DNA of 64,000 bases, taken from contig NZ_JQHM01000002.1 of NCBI RefSeq assembly GCF_000749845.1, positions 248,001 through 312,000 of the forward strand. Reading direction: 5' to 3'. The translations under genes and the position numbers were made by a program. The notes under the pieces were generated by a model that was given only the letters and a program-made list of their open reading frames with translations, made no database searches and was not told the origin of the DNA. Below, in pieces: positions 30,495 to 40,848 of the stretch. Source of the stretch: Pectobacterium betavasculorum. GTDB lineage: Bacteria > Pseudomonadota > Gammaproteobacteria > Enterobacterales > Enterobacteriaceae. Each line of letters opens with the position of its first letter. The first letter of the stretch is position 1.

Positions 30495-31376
30495 TTATCC
30501 CTTCCGTGCCGCTTTAAATTGAATCAGCGCTAGTATTGCTGAAAAAACAACAATCACGTACGAAACCGTTGCCGCATAACCAAAATTAGGTACAAATTTG
30601 AACGACAGATTATAAATATAAAGTGATAATGTCAGGGTCGCATTTGCCGGACCACCATTCGTGATATTCATGGCCTCATCAAACAACTGTAGTGTTCCAA
30701 TTGTTGATGTCACACTGGTAAAAAGAATGACCGGCTTCAATAATGGTATGGTGATAAAAATAAATTGCTTGATTGGACTAACACCATCGACTCTGGCGGC
30801 TTCATAAATCGATTTATCAATATTCTGCATGGCGGAAAGATAAAATATCATATTGTATCCCGTCCAACGCCATGTGATTGCGATAATAATGGTCACCTTC
30901 GCCCAAAAAGGATCGGAGAGCCACGGAATCGGATCGTCAATAACATGAATAAACATCAAAAATGAATTAATCACGCCATCCAGTTCAAACATACTCTTAA
31001 ATAGAATCGAGTAGGCTACCAGAGATGTCACACAGGGTAAAAAAATCGCAATTCTAAACCACTGCCGATATTTAAGCTGCGAAGAATTCAGGCAAGAAGA
31101 AATCGCTAATGATAGCAAAATCATAATCGGCACCTGGATCACCAGAAACGTCAGCGTATTCCAAAGCGCCGTTTTAAACATCGGATCATTAAATAAACGA
31201 ATGACATTTCCCAGGCCGACAAATTGCGTCACCACACCACGACCAGACTGAAAGGAAAGCCAAAGTGATTTGAAAATAGGGTATATCGTCATTAGGGCAA
31301 TTAACCCAACAGCTATAGAGACAAACGCCCAGCCGTTGATGTTATAAAGCCTATTCATTTTAGGTTTATACATCAT
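30495..31376 (-). CDS. Sugar ABC transporter permease (MalF type)
   Basis: Second permease of the importer: six hydrophobic segments, YPIFKSLWLSF near the first one, and the EAA loop SIYEAARVDGVSPIKQF. The frame is open to a GTG at 31382; ATG at 31376 or 31373 is more likely, but no strong ribosome site separates them. The sequence is AT-rich compared with flanking housekeeping genes, as is the whole importer operon, which may indicate acquisition by transfer. Confidence 0.88.
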   Translation of the reverse strand: MMYKPKMNRLYNINGWAFVSIAVGLIALMTIYPIFKSLWLSFQSGRGVVTQFVGLGNVIRLFNDPMFKTALWNTLTFLVIQVPIMILLSLAISSCLNSSQLKYRQWFRIAIFLPCVTSLVAYSILFKSMFELDGVINSFLMFIHVIDDPIPWLSDPFWAKVTIIIAITWRWTGYNMIFYLSAMQNIDKSIYEAARVDGVSPIKQFIFITIPLLKPVILFTSVTSTIGTLQLFDEAMNITNGGPANATLTLSLYIYNLSFKFVPNFGYAATVSYVIVVFSAILALIQFKAARKG

Positions 31377-31439
31377 TATCACACCATAGATTTCTGGAGA
31401 GAAGTGCTTGGGGACTCGCTGTCCCCAAGCTCAGACTCA

Positions 31440-32705
31440 CTACTGCATAATCTGATTTTTTAATGCAGTTTCGGCGCGTTTTAAAACGTCATCAACAGAA
31501 TCGCCTTTCAGTAATGCGGGTATTTCAGCAGCAATCGCGTTATCCACTTCCTGGGTATACATGCCATAGGAGACCTGTGGGATTTCAGTCACCCATTTAG
31601 AGAAATCAGCAAACACAGGCTGCCCACCAAAGAACGGATCTTTTACTGCATAAGCAGGGCCAGAAGTGGCGGGAAGAAAGGTTGCAAGCGCGCCGCGATC
31701 AACTAAAAGGGTTTGATACATATCACTATCCGCTGCGAATGTTTTTTTCAGGAATTCAATCGCCTGTTGGGTGTTTTTTCCCCCCTTTAATACATACCAA
31801 CTCGACCCACCTTGATTAGATGCTCGCACCGCTTTGTCGAGATTTAATCGTGGAATCGGCGCAACACGCCATTTTCCTTTCTGATCTTCGGCACTTTTAA
31901 TTGAACCAATCACCCATACACCGGAAACCACACTCGCCGATTTCCCAGCATTAAAACTACCAACAAAACTCGACCAGCCAGAGATAGGACGCGCAATTTT
32001 CGCGTCGTTAATCGCTTTAATCGTTTTTAACGTTTCTTTCAATGCAGCGTTTTTGGTGAGATTAAGTTGACCTTGATTATCGAAGAACCATTCCCCACCG
32101 GACTGCATCATAATATGAGGAAGAACAACATCGTTCATATCGTAGGTCAGCATATCAACGCCAGTTTTTTCTTTTATCTTCTTGCCGATCTCAATATATT
32201 TATCCCAGGTAATGTTCTCCATATCACTCTCTTTATATCCGGCCGCTTCCAGATAATCGAGCCGATAGAACATCCCTGCCACGCCGGAATCAAAGGGAAT
32301 ACCGTAAACCTTATTCTCTATCGTCATCACTTTCGTTTTATAAGGCGCGAACTGACTGTAATCGATGGCATCCTGCAATGGCACAAACGCGTCAGGATAA
32401 GCCTGAAGGTATTTCTGTGCATTATAATCTTCTATAAGCACAATATCAGGAAGAACATTTTTAACCCCAGAAGCCAACATGGTATTTAATTTCTGTTCAA
32501 TATCTTCTTTACCTGAGTCGATTACTTTCAGGCTGAAACTTGGATCAGCTTTTTTATATATCGCTGAAGCTTCATGCATTGCCGCAACATTGAAGTTAGG
32601 ATCCCAGGCCCATACGGTGACGTCAGCAGCCAGGCTTTGAGTCGATAAGCCAAGCGTGAAAAATGAAACTGCAAATAGGGTAGATACTTTATTCTTGATC
32701 TTCAT
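31440..32705 (-). CDS. Sugar ABC transporter, periplasmic binding protein
   Basis: Family 1 extracellular solute-binding protein (MalE-like), 421 residues. Signal peptide about 1-26 (ends SLA). The mature part shows VTVWAWDPNFN and LPDIVLIEDYNAQKY, then GIPFDSGVAGMFYR typical of the sugar-binding cleft. It is the first gene of the operon; CRP-like and LacI-type sites occur upstream. The ligand is probably a galactan-derived oligosaccharide because of the GH53 gene downstream; other sugars are possible. Confidence 0.88.
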   Translation of the reverse strand: MKIKNKVSTLFAVSFFTLGLSTQSLAADVTVWAWDPNFNVAAMHEASAIYKKADPSFSLKVIDSGKEDIEQKLNTMLASGVKNVLPDIVLIEDYNAQKYLQAYPDAFVPLQDAIDYSQFAPYKTKVMTIENKVYGIPFDSGVAGMFYRLDYLEAAGYKESDMENITWDKYIEIGKKIKEKTGVDMLTYDMNDVVLPHIMMQSGGEWFFDNQGQLNLTKNAALKETLKTIKAINDAKIARPISGWSSFVGSFNAGKSASVVSGVWVIGSIKSAEDQKGKWRVAPIPRLNLDKAVRASNQGGSSWYVLKGGKNTQQAIEFLKKTFAADSDMYQTLLVDRGALATFLPATSGPAYAVKDPFFGGQPVFADFSKWVTEIPQVSYGMYTQEVDNAIAAEIPALLKGDSVDDVLKRAETALKNQIMQ

Positions 32706-32795
32706 CAGAGCAGTCCTTCTTTACTTTTTGTAAAGAGAGAATATGAGTTACTGCATAATGAAGCAACGAGTTACACCGCTTACATTCTTTCATCC

Positions 32796-32811
32796 AGTGA
32801 TACGGGTCACA
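32796..32811 (-). promoter_or_regulatory. CRP-like site upstream of the sugar importer operon
   Basis: AGTGA-N6-TCACA (32796-32811) differs from the CRP consensus in one base of the first arm. It lies about 100 bases ahead of the binding-protein start on the minus strand, consistent with catabolite control of the operon. Confidence 0.6.
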
Positions 32812-32975
32812 CATCAGGGAGAGAAATAGCTGAATATTCGATCTCAATACAAGAAATTTAGGAAAAATTTCCTCAAAAAAAGTCTATACCTGCCCGATAA
32901 AAGTGATAAAAACCAGCCAAAAAACCGCCCCATAACATTGAAACTTAAGTGAAAAAACAGAAAAAGAAGAAAAAA

Positions 32976-32987
32976 TAAAACGTTTAC
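32976..32987 (-). promoter_or_regulatory. Possible LacI-family operator
   Basis: TAAAACGTTTAC contains the 8-base palindrome AAACGTTT centred on CG, the core usual for LacI/GalR-family repressors. It is about 280 bases upstream of the binding-protein gene. Another short inverted repeat, AGGAAA-AA-TTTCCT, lies at 32860-32873. No gene is seen in 32706-33099. Confidence 0.45.
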
Positions 32988-33099
32988 TCAGGTAATAATC
33001 GGCATAATCACATCGTCACGGCGGGATTACCCAAAAATGAAAACGCTACCACTACACATCAAACGGCACACGGAGAGACCCGTGTGCCATAAAATACGT

Positions 33100-33681
33100 T
33101 TACCCTTTGGCAAACCAGCCGCGAATGATCGCGTGCTGTAGCAGCATGATGGTTTTACCATCCTTGATCCGACCATCGTTCATCATTTCAACGGCTTCGC
33201 TGAACGGCAGCTCCAGCACTTCAATATCTTCATCTTCCACACCGCCACCGGAATTATCCCGCAGCGATTCATCGTACTCGGCAGCAAAGAAGTGCAGCCG
33301 TTCTGTTACGCCGCCGGGCGACATATAAGCATCAAACAGCTTCTCAACGTTACCGACCGCATAACCGGTTTCTTCTATCGCCTCGTTGCGGATGCACTCT
33401 TCAGGCGAATGATCGTCCAGCAAACCGGCGCAGGCTTCCAGCAGCATGCCGCTTTCGTTACCGTTAACGTAGGTGGGAATACGGAATTGTCGTGTCAGAA
33501 TCACCGTGCCTTTCGCACGGTTGTACAGCAGAATCGTCGCGCCATCACCGCGGTCGTAAACTTCACGAATTTGGCGCACTACGCCACCGCTCTTTCTTTT
33601 TAAATCAAAAACATATTTATGAAGGATAAACCAGTGGTCGGATAGCAGCTTCTTTTCGACGATATCAATGGGAGACGACAT
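33100..33681 (-). CDS. nudK: GDP-mannose pyrophosphatase (Nudix)
   Basis: Nudix hydrolase that splits GDP-mannose to GMP and mannose-1-phosphate. The Nudix box is visible as [20 protein letters not shown] followed by GY near residue 85. The [14 protein letters not shown] segment matches E. coli NudK. The frame is open to 33717; GAGGTG before the ATG at 33681 and family alignment choose that start, giving 193 residues against 191 in E. coli. Confidence 0.92.
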   Translation of the reverse strand: MSSPIDIVEKKLLSDHWFILHKYVFDLKRKSGGVVRQIREVYDRGDGATILLYNRAKGTVILTRQFRIPTYVNGNESGMLLEACAGLLDDHSPEECIRNEAIEETGYAVGNVEKLFDAYMSPGGVTERLHFFAAEYDESLRDNSGGGVEDEDIEVLELPFSEAVEMMNDGRIKDGKTIMLLQHAIIRGWFAKG

Positions 33682-33717
33682 GCAAACACCTCGGTGATCG
33701 ATGGCTGGGGGACTCAT

Positions 33718-34442
33718 TTCATTTCTAACGGCGAAGCCATCATAGCCCTTTTGCGCTCCGGCATAAACGGGTAAGGAAACGTGTATCGGGTGGAAATTAC
33801 GGCATAGTTAAAGCAGGGTGACGCACCAACCCTATGATATTTATGGTTTAGTCTCACACTCTCATTCCGCTCTTTTCGTCCATCTGACGTTTATCGACTA
33901 TGCTATACCTTAAATCAGTCGCGCTTCAGGAAGTCGCGCTGCGCTTTCGTTTCCCCATCGCTAGCGTCAATTCGTCTCGTCATAACGCGCGTACCGCAAC
34001 CGCCTTCCATGATTCACTCGAATTCAATACCGCATCACTTCTCAAACCACATCATCGAGGTAGATAACATGAGCCATTTCATTTTCTCTTCACCTAGAAA
34101 ATGAGTCATTTGAGAATCTGATCAAAGTGGTGAACTGGTGTGTAGCGACGCGGATACATTGAAAAATCTGGACCACGGGTTAACGGCTGAAAACGTTGCC
34201 CACGCGATTATTGCCGTCGACGCGTTCAGTAAAACCATCAGCTAACCGCAATTGAGGTAAAACCAGCTCCAGAGAAATCAGCACAATGGAGCCGGACTGG
34301 GTATAACAGACGCGTGTCTCACTACCGAATTCATGCCAGAAAACGTTCTCTCTGCGTCATCAACCTGCTCATTACTATTCACTTTTATTTGGCGAGAAAG
34401 CGGGCAGGATAACGGTATATTCTCTATGCCTTGGGTCATCGC
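33718..34442. other. Long gap between nudK and the MFS gene, probably decayed
   Basis: About 700 bases without an intact gene. It contains a short inverted repeat (TCATTTTCT 34079-34087 with AGAAAATGA 34096-34104) and an interrupted reading frame described separately at 34114-34245. The rest shows no motif that I can name. Confidence 0.5.
34114..34245 (+). pseudogene. Possible 3' remnant of an oxidoreductase-like gene
   Basis: A 43-codon frame without a start, immediately preceded by a stop, reads through a conserved-looking segment LTAENVAHAI and ends in TAA. The pattern is reminiscent of the C-terminal part of short-chain dehydrogenases (L-x-x-E-D-V-A-x-A-I), but the match is short and may be chance. 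Confidence 0.25.
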
Positions 34443-35609
34443 ATGATGGAACGTCCCCGTTTTATTGCTCTATCGGATACGCTGACGCTCGCCCTGTTTG
34501 GGGCGAGCGTACTGACATTAGGTATGGGGCTTGGGCGCTTTTTATATACACCGATGCTGCCTGTCATGCTGGCTGAAGGTGATTTCACCTTCAGCCAGCT
34601 TTCGTACATTGCCAGCGCAAACTACGCCGGCTATCTGTTCGGTAGCCTGTTTTTCTCTTTTAGCCGTCGTGCCTCAACCTCTCAGCCTGTGTTCCTGCTG
34701 TTTGCCGCAGCGGCCGCGACCAGCGTGTTGCTCTTCGCGATGACATTGACCACCAGTACAATGCTGGTCATGCTCATTCGCTTCATCGCGGGGATCGCCA
34801 GCGCGGCGCTGATGATCTTCGGCTCCCTGATCGTTTTGCACCACACAAGGCATAGCGGCATTATTGCCTCGCTCTATGCCGGGGTTGGCGTAGGGATCGT
34901 GTTAGGCAATGAATACATCATTATTGGGCAGTATTACGCACTGTCTGCCGAGCAATTGTGGTGGGGAGCCGCGCTGATCTCCGCACTACTTCTGCTCACT
35001 CTACTCATACTTTCGCCGCATAAAACGACCGTATCACCGCGGCAGATTGCCCATGTCGATGAACAGCCTCATCTTGGCTGGCGACGGCTTGCGCTGCTAT
35101 ACGGTCTCGCGGGCTTCGGTTATATCGTCGTCGCCACTTATCTGCCGTTGATGGTGACGGCGCTAGACGTACCGCGCTTATCCCTGCATTTATGGTCACT
35201 GGTTGGGCTGGCAATCATTCCTGGCTGCTTTTTCTGGCTATGGGCCGCCAGCCGTTGGGGAACGTTACCCTGCCTGACCGCTAATCTGCTGATTCAGGGC
35301 GTGTGTGTCCTACTGACGCTGTTCAGCCACTCTCTCGTAGCATTGATATTCAGCTGTATCGGCTTTGGTGCTACTTTTATGGGAACCACCTCACTAGTGA
35401 TGCCATTAGCCAAACGGCTACACGCGCCGCACGGCATCAACCTGCTTGGGCTAGTGACGCTCACTTACGGTATTGGTCAGATTCTTGGTCCACTACTCAC
35501 CAGCGTCCTGACGACTACCCACGCTGTCGCGCCTGCGATTCTGTGTAGCGCAGCAGCACTTTTCATCGCGGCTGGGCTCTGCGTACCCCGCCGCCGCTCA
35601 TCCCCCTAA
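34443..35609 (+). CDS. MFS transporter, YbfB/YjiJ family
   Basis: Twelve-helix major facilitator protein. [17 protein letters not shown] near residue 30 is the hallmark of the YbfB/YjiJ group, and [16 protein letters not shown] follows in helix 2. The frame is open to a TTG at 34431; ATG at 34443 (or 34446) is preferred, giving 388 residues. Substrate is unknown. A tautomerase gene follows by 13 bases, so the pair could handle a small aromatic or keto-acid compound. Confidence 0.85.
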   Translation: MMERPRFIALSDTLTLALFGASVLTLGMGLGRFLYTPMLPVMLAEGDFTFSQLSYIASANYAGYLFGSLFFSFSRRASTSQPVFLLFAAAAATSVLLFAMTLTTSTMLVMLIRFIAGIASAALMIFGSLIVLHHTRHSGIIASLYAGVGVGIVLGNEYIIIGQYYALSAEQLWWGAALISALLLLTLLILSPHKTTVSPRQIAHVDEQPHLGWRRLALLYGLAGFGYIVVATYLPLMVTALDVPRLSLHLWSLVGLAIIPGCFFWLWAASRWGTLPCLTANLLIQGVCVLLTLFSHSLVALIFSCIGFGATFMGTTSLVMPLAKRLHAPHGINLLGLVTLTYGIGQILGPLLTSVLTTTHAVAPAILCSAAALFIAAGLCVPRRRSSP

Positions 35610-35622
35610 TCCCGGAGAATCT

Positions 35623-35826
35623 ATGCCGTACGTCAATATCAAAATCACCAATGAAGGCGTCACCGCTGAACAAAAACGTCAATTGATTGAAGGCGTAACT
35701 CAGTTGCTGGTCGATGTGCTCAATAAGAACCCGAAAACCACCGTGGTGGTAATTGAAGAAGTCGAAACGGATAACTGGGGAATCGGCGGCGTGCCAGTGA
35801 CGGAGTTGAGGAAGGCGAGCAAATAG
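35623..35826 (+). CDS. 4-oxalocrotonate tautomerase-family protein
   Basis: A 67-residue enzyme of the tautomerase superfamily. The catalytic Pro2, exposed after removal of Met, is present (MPYVNIKIT), as is the family spacing to VVVIEEVETDNWGIGG. Such enzymes shift double bonds in keto/enol acids. It follows the MFS gene closely with AGGAGA-like bases before the ATG, and probably shares its transcript. Substrate unknown. Confidence 0.88.
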   Translation: MPYVNIKITNEGVTAEQKRQLIEGVTQLLVDVLNKNPKTTVVVIEEVETDNWGIGGVPVTELRKASK

Positions 35827-35832
35827 CGAAAC

Positions 35833-35853
35833 GGTGCCACGCTATGTGGCACC
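35833..35853. terminator. Hairpin between converging tautomerase and mntH
   Basis: GGTGCCAC (35833-35840) and GTGGCACC (35846-35853) form a perfect 8-bp stem with a 5-base loop. T-rich sequence follows only loosely on the plus strand. It lies between two converging genes and probably serves both. Confidence 0.65.
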
Positions 35854-35857
35854 AGAT

Positions 35858-37096
35858 TTATATACCCAACATGGTATCAATCAGCAGATACATATTCAGA
35901 GAAACCACTAGCACGACAATGAGTTGCCCGATGCGCTGCACCCATTTGCCATTAACCATCGGTCCCATCAGTTCACGGTTGCCGGTGAACGACAGCAAAG
36001 GAACCAGCGCCAGCGCAATCCCGAAGCTCAGCACCACCTGGCTCAACACCAGCACGCGCGTCGGATCCATACCGGACAGAATCACGATAAACGACGGCAG
36101 CATCGTCACAGAACGACGAACCCAAAGCGGGATATGGAAGCGCACGAACCCTTGCATTACCACCTGACCCGCCAGCGTACCGACTACGGTGGAAGAAAGA
36201 CCCGCCGCCACCAGGCTCAGACCGAAAATTACCGCGGCGGCTTTACCCAACAGCGGCTCTAACGTCAGATAGGCTTTATCCAGATCGGCAATATCCTGAT
36301 TGCCGCTGAAGTGAAACGCTGCCGCCGCCGTTGCCATCATCGCCAGATTGACAAACCCGGCAATCGTCATCGCAATCGCGACATCGACTTTCGTTGCAGA
36401 ATAGCGCTCGGCACGGGAATGACCGCCTTCATGCTGCGTCAGGGAAGAGTGTAGGTAAATCACATGCGGCATAATCGTCGCCCCCAACACGCCTGCGGCC
36501 AGCAGCACGGCATCGGAGGTCGGCAAGCTAGGGATTGCCATGCCTTTGGCTAAAGCGGACAGCTCAGGCTGAGAAAATACCAGTTCGACAATATACGCTG
36601 CCGCAACAAACAGCAGCAGGCCACCGATGACCATCTCCAGCGGCTTCTGACCGCGTTGTTGCAGCATGAGAATCAGGAAAGTAGCTATCGCGGTAAGGAT
36701 CGCGCCTTCCAGCAGCGACACGCCCAATAGCAGTTTGAAACCTATCGCCGCACCGATAAACTCGGCAAGATCGGTCGCCATCGCAATAATTTCGGCCTGC
36801 ACCCAATACGCCCAAACGGCGGGACGCGGAAAGCGATCGCGGATATGTTCCGCCAGATTCTTACCCGTTGCGATGCCTAATTTGGCAGACAACAGTTGAA
36901 TCAGCATCGCCATCAGGTTCGCCCACACCACCACCCATAGCAGCGTATAGCCATAGGACGCGCCAGACTGAATGTTCGTGGCAAAATTACCTGGATCGAT
37001 ATAACCAATCGCCGCGATAAACGCCGGCCCCATCAGAGAAAGTTTGACCTTCCTTGATCTACGGCTTGTGGACTCGATAACACGGCTACCCGGCAT
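35858..37096 (-). CDS. mntH: Nramp-type manganese/proton symporter
   Basis: Inner-membrane importer of Mn2+ and Fe2+. The metal-binding motif DPGN in helix 1 ([16 protein letters not shown]) and the helix 6 motif MPHVIYLHS are intact; eleven hydrophobic segments; 412 residues as in E. coli. A strong Fur-like box lies about 45 bases upstream. Single-gene transcript ending near the hairpin at 35833-35853. Confidence 0.97.
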   Translation of the reverse strand: MPGSRVIESTSRRSRKVKLSLMGPAFIAAIGYIDPGNFATNIQSGASYGYTLLWVVVWANLMAMLIQLLSAKLGIATGKNLAEHIRDRFPRPAVWAYWVQAEIIAMATDLAEFIGAAIGFKLLLGVSLLEGAILTAIATFLILMLQQRGQKPLEMVIGGLLLFVAAAYIVELVFSQPELSALAKGMAIPSLPTSDAVLLAAGVLGATIMPHVIYLHSSLTQHEGGHSRAERYSATKVDVAIAMTIAGFVNLAMMATAAAAFHFSGNQDIADLDKAYLTLEPLLGKAAAVIFGLSLVAAGLSSTVVGTLAGQVVMQGFVRFHIPLWVRRSVTMLPSFIVILSGMDPTRVLVLSQVVLSFGIALALVPLLSFTGNRELMGPMVNGKWVQRIGQLIVVLVVSLNMYLLIDTMLGI

Positions 37097-37138
37097 AGTA
37101 TGACCCTTCTAACACTGTTGTTTTATTACTCTCACAAA

Positions 37139-37157
37139 AATGATAATGATTATCAAG
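37139..37157 (-). promoter_or_regulatory. Fur box upstream of mntH
   Basis: AATGATAATGATTATCAAG contains the palindrome TGATAATGATTATCA, nearly the Fur consensus. Its place upstream of mntH fits iron-dependent repression as in E. coli. A separate MntR box could not be recognised. Confidence 0.85.
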
Positions 37158-37263
37158 TGCATTTAGAGTGGTAATACCAATTCTTTTGATAGCTAACGAT
37201 GATGAGTCATTCAAAACCTAGAAAACATCTTTTTTATCAAACAAATATTAACAAAATACAAAC

Positions 37264-37292
37264 AAAAAACCCCATACGGAAAGCACGGGGTT
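37264..37292 (-). terminator. Rho-independent terminator of grpE
   Basis: On the minus strand AACCCC (opposite 37287-37292) pairs with GGGGTT (opposite 37268-37273), followed by TTTTTTGTTTG. It lies about 45 bases after the grpE stop. Confidence 0.85.
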
Positions 37293-37338
37293 CGGCATGT
37301 AGAGACGTTTTAAATAGCGTGCGTAAAAGCAGAGAGTA

Positions 37339-37926
37339 TTAGTCTTGTGCTTTTGATACAGCAACCATCGCCGGACGCAGCAAACGGCCGTTCAACGTGT
37401 AGCCTTTTTGCATGACCATCATGACATGGTTGGGCTGGTGATCGGCTGAAGGTAACATCGTCATCGCCTGATGCACTTCTGGGTTAAACGGTACACCCAC
37501 ATCACCGACCACCTCGATACCGAATTTATGCACGGCATCCAGCAGCGATTTCAGCGTCAATTCGACACCCTCAATCATTGCAGCCAGTGATTCATTAGCT
37601 TTGTCCGCCGTATCCAGCGCACGTTCCAGGTTATCGATGACTGGCAGCATTTCACTGGCAAATTTCTCTACCGCAAATTTATGCGCTTTCTCGACATCCA
37701 TTTCCGCACGGCGGCGAACGTTATCGGCTTCAGCACGGACGCGCAGCATATTGTCACGTTCGCGCTGTTGCAGTTCACTAAACTGGGCTTCCAGCTCGGC
37801 GATGCGCGCATCACGCGGGTCAGCTACGTCTGCCGTCTCTGGCGTGGCATCCGCTTGCTGCCCTTTTGCTGCTTCCTTTTGATCCAGGACTTGCTCGTCA
37901 GGCGTTTTCTGTTCTTTACTACTCAT
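37339..37926 (-). CDS. grpE: Nucleotide exchange factor GrpE
   Basis: Co-chaperone that releases ADP from DnaK. Residues about 40-100 form the long coiled coil ([19 protein letters not shown]...), and the C-terminal beta domain carries [21 protein letters not shown]. Length 195 against 197 in E. coli. It is divergent from nadK, as in enterobacteria, and has a clear sigma-32 promoter. Confidence 0.97.
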   Translation of the reverse strand: MSSKEQKTPDEQVLDQKEAAKGQQADATPETADVADPRDARIAELEAQFSELQQRERDNMLRVRAEADNVRRRAEMDVEKAHKFAVEKFASEMLPVIDNLERALDTADKANESLAAMIEGVELTLKSLLDAVHKFGIEVVGDVGVPFNPEVHQAMTMLPSADHQPNHVMMVMQKGYTLNGRLLRPAMVAVSKAQD

Positions 37927-37966
37927 GAAATTCTCCGCGGTTTAGCATTAATCTCGCTAGTTGCTT

Positions 37967-37998
37967 ATTATGGGGATCAAAATCGGGGATTCAAGGGA
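37967..37998 (-). promoter_or_regulatory. Heat-shock (sigma-32) promoter of grpE
   Basis: On the minus strand CTTGAA (opposite 37990-37995) and CCCCATAA (opposite 37968-37975) stand about 14 bases apart, matching the sigma-32 -35 and -10 elements. It lies about 40 bases ahead of the grpE start. Confidence 0.85.
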
Positions 37999-38056
37999 AT
38001 CGGTCATATATTGGTTCCCAACGCTGCCGATACACCACGCTGAGGACAAAACAGCA

Positions 38057-38953
38057 ATGAACACACCACTTACAATGAACAGGCCGTTTAATTGTATTGG
38101 CATTGTCGGCCACCCGCGCCACCCAACGGCGTTGGCGACGCATGAGATGCTCTACCATTGGCTCACCGAAAAAGGCTACTCCGTTCTAATCGAACAACAG
38201 ATTGCACGGGAACTTAACCTGAAAGATGCACCGACAGGTAGCCTTGCCGACATCGGTCAGCAGGCGGATCTCGCGGTGGTTGTCGGCGGTGATGGCAACA
38301 TGCTGGGCGCAGCGCGTGTACTGTCACGCTATGACATCAAGGTGATCGGCGTAAACCGTGGCAATCTCGGCTTTTTAACTGACCTCGATCCCGATCATGC
38401 GCAGCAGCAGCTTTCTGACGTTCTCGACGGCCATTATCTGAGCGAACAGCGCTTTATGCTGGAAGCGCACGTTTGCCGCACAAACCAGCCCGACAGCATC
38501 AGTACTGCCATTAACGAAGTGGTACTTCACCCAGGGAAAGTGGCACATATGATTGAATTTGAAGTCTATATTGACGACAAATTCGCTTTTTCCCAGCGTT
38601 CGGATGGCCTGATTATCGCCACGCCTACAGGCTCAACCGCCTATTCGCTTTCCGCTGGCGGCCCTATCCTGACGCCATCTTTGGAAGCCATTGCGCTGGT
38701 GCCGATGTTCCCGCACACGTTGTCTGCACGCCCGCTGGTGATCAATAGCAGCAGCACGATTCGGCTGAAATTTTCCTGCATTACCAATGACCTGGAAATC
38801 AGCTGTGACAGCCAGATTGCGCTACCGGTGCAGGAAGGTGAAGAAGTGCTGATTCGCCGTAGCGAACATTACCTGAATCTGATTCACCCAAAAAATTATA
38901 GTTATTTCAACACGCTAAGCTCTAAACTCGGCTGGTCAAAAAAATTATTCTAA
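38057..38953 (+). CDS. nadK: NAD kinase
   Basis: Phosphorylates NAD to NADP. The catalytic GGDGN motif lies in [14 protein letters not shown], and the second conserved segment is [16 protein letters not shown]. The frame is open to 37961, but that region is the divergent grpE promoter; the ATG at 38057 gives 298 residues and reaches the [16 protein letters not shown] start of the family. ATG 38075 is a possible alternative. Confidence 0.96.
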   Translation: MNTPLTMNRPFNCIGIVGHPRHPTALATHEMLYHWLTEKGYSVLIEQQIARELNLKDAPTGSLADIGQQADLAVVVGGDGNMLGAARVLSRYDIKVIGVNRGNLGFLTDLDPDHAQQQLSDVLDGHYLSEQRFMLEAHVCRTNQPDSISTAINEVVLHPGKVAHMIEFEVYIDDKFAFSQRSDGLIIATPTGSTAYSLSAGGPILTPSLEAIALVPMFPHTLSARPLVINSSSTIRLKFSCITNDLEISCDSQIALPVQEGEEVLIRRSEHYLNLIHPKNYSYFNTLSSKLGWSKKLF

Positions 38954-38969
38954 AATTCTATCCAGCTAC

Positions 38970-38997
38970 TTTACTGTATATAAAACCAGTTTATACT
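38970..38997 (+). promoter_or_regulatory. recN promoter with overlapping LexA box
   Basis: TTTACT (38970-38975) and TATACT (38992-38997) with a 16-base spacer form a good sigma-70 promoter. CTGTATATAAAACCAG (38974-38989) lies inside it and fits the LexA consensus CTGT-N8-ACAG with one mismatch, so SOS repression is expected. Confidence 0.8.
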
Positions 38998-39025
38998 GTA
39001 TGTAATCACATGTGATTACATACAG
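38996..39025 (+). promoter_or_regulatory. 30-base perfect palindrome with two LexA-like half sites
   Basis: CTGTATGTAATCACA is followed directly by its exact reverse complement. Each side reads CTGT-N8-ACAT, one base off the LexA box, so the palindrome offers two overlapping LexA-like sites immediately downstream of the -10. In the mRNA it would form a strong hairpin ending 9 bases before the recN start codon. Confidence 0.8.
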
Positions 39026-39034
39026 GGGTTTATC

Positions 39035-40696
39035 ATGCTGGCGCAACTCACTATCAGTAACTTCGCCATCGTGCGCGAATTAGAAATCGATTTTCAGTCA
39101 GGAATGAGCGTAATCACCGGAGAAACCGGTGCGGGGAAATCGATCGCGATTGATGCCCTCGGTTTATGTCTGGGAAATCGTTCTGACGCCAGCATGGTCA
39201 GGCCGGGGGCTGCCCGAGCCGACATCTGCGCCCGCTTCGCGCTGACGGATACCCCGATGGCACGTCAGTGGCTGGAAGAAAACCAGTTGGATGACAGCAA
39301 CGAGTGCCTGTTACGCCGCGTGATTAGCGCCGATGGTCGTTCACGCGGCTTTATTAACGGCACCGCCGTGCCGCTGTCCCAACTGCGTGAACTCGGCCAG
39401 CACCTGATTCAGGTACACGGCCAGCATGCTCATCAGCTACTGCTGCGCCCCGATCATCAAAAACACCTGCTAGATGCTTATGCCGATGAACCAAAATTGC
39501 TGGTTGCTATGCAACAGGTCTGGCATCAGTGGCACCAAAGCTGCCGCGCACTGGCACAACTGCAACAGGCGGCAATTGAACGCGAAGCCCGCCGAGAACT
39601 GCTGCAATACCAATTAAAAGAACTAAATGAATTCGCCCCACAGCCTGGCGAATACGAACAGATTGACATTGAATATAAGCGTCTGGCAAATAGCGGTCAG
39701 CTCCTGACGATGAGCCAACAGGCCATGCAATTGCTGAGTGAAGACGAAGAGCAAAACATAATCAGTATGCTACACAGCGTAAAACATCAGCTTGGCGAAC
39801 TCATCAGTATGGATGACAAGCTGTCCGGCGTGCTGTCCATGCTCGAAGAGGCCGGCATTCAACTCAGTGAAGCCAGCGATGAGCTGCGCCACTACAGTGA
39901 ACAGATGGATCTCGACCCAATTCGACTGTATGAGCTAGAACAGCGCCTGTCGCGTCAGCTCGCGCTGGCACGCAAACACCATGTTGCTCCTGAGGCGCTC
40001 CCCGCGTTCCATCAGCAGCTATTAGAAGAACAGCAGCAGTTGGAACAACAGGAAAACGACCACGACGCGCTCAGCGCCTCCGTCGGCGAATATCATCAGC
40101 AGGCGCTGCACCTTGCAGAACAGCTGCACGTGCGCCGCCAGCATCACGCCAGTGAACTGGCACAGCTCATCACCACCAATATGCGTGAACTAGCCATGCC
40201 ACACGGCCACTTCACTATTGATGTGAAATTTACACCAGACAGCCTGACGGCTACTGGTGCCGACAATATTGAATTCCGCGTAACTACCAACCCCGGTCAA
40301 CCGCATCAGACTCTGGCGAAAGTGGCATCGGGCGGTGAGCTGTCGCGTATCGCACTGATTATTCAGGTCATTACCGCGCAGAAAATGGATACGCCAGCGA
40401 TGATCTTCGATGAGGTCGATGTGGGTATTAGCGGACCAACCGCCGCCATCGTCGGCAGAATGCTGCGTCAGCTTGGCGAATCCACGCAGGTTATGTGCGT
40501 GACTCACCTGCCGCAAGTCGCAGGCTGCGGTCATCAGCACTTCTTCGTAAGTAAACAAACGGACGGCGCAGAAACAGAAACGTTGATGCAACCGTTGGAT
40601 AAACGCGCAAGACTACAGGAATTGGCTCGTCTCCTGGGCGGCAGCGCCGTGACCAAAAATACGCTGGCGAACGCCAAAGAATTGCTGGCAGCCTAA
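39035..40696 (+). CDS. recN: DNA repair protein RecN
   Basis: SMC-like ATPase in double-strand break repair. Walker [10 protein letters not shown] near residue 30, a long coiled coil (about 155-370), and the C-terminal signature [12 protein letters not shown] with Walker [13 protein letters not shown] are present. Length 553 equals E. coli RecN. SOS control is indicated by the LexA-like boxes directly upstream. Confidence 0.97.
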   Translation: MLAQLTISNFAIVRELEIDFQSGMSVITGETGAGKSIAIDALGLCLGNRSDASMVRPGAARADICARFALTDTPMARQWLEENQLDDSNECLLRRVISADGRSRGFINGTAVPLSQLRELGQHLIQVHGQHAHQLLLRPDHQKHLLDAYADEPKLLVAMQQVWHQWHQSCRALAQLQQAAIEREARRELLQYQLKELNEFAPQPGEYEQIDIEYKRLANSGQLLTMSQQAMQLLSEDEEQNIISMLHSVKHQLGELISMDDKLSGVLSMLEEAGIQLSEASDELRHYSEQMDLDPIRLYELEQRLSRQLALARKHHVAPEALPAFHQQLLEEQQQLEQQENDHDALSASVGEYHQQALHLAEQLHVRRQHHASELAQLITTNMRELAMPHGHFTIDVKFTPDSLTATGADNIEFRVTTNPGQPHQTLAKVASGGELSRIALIIQVITAQKMDTPAMIFDEVDVGISGPTAAIVGRMLRQLGESTQVMCVTHLPQVAGCGHQHFFVSKQTDGAETETLMQPLDKRARLQELARLLGGSAVTKNTLANAKELLAA

Positions 40697-40848
40697 AATC
40701 TGCTGCTGACAGGGCAAGAAAGGCGCATCACAGGTAAAAAAGCTCAACTTTTTTACCTTCCTGGGGTCATACAAACGCCTTGTAGGTTTCCAAGTCCTGC
40801 AAGGTCTATTATCATCGGCAACCTATGCCCTTAAGGAATGTAATCACT

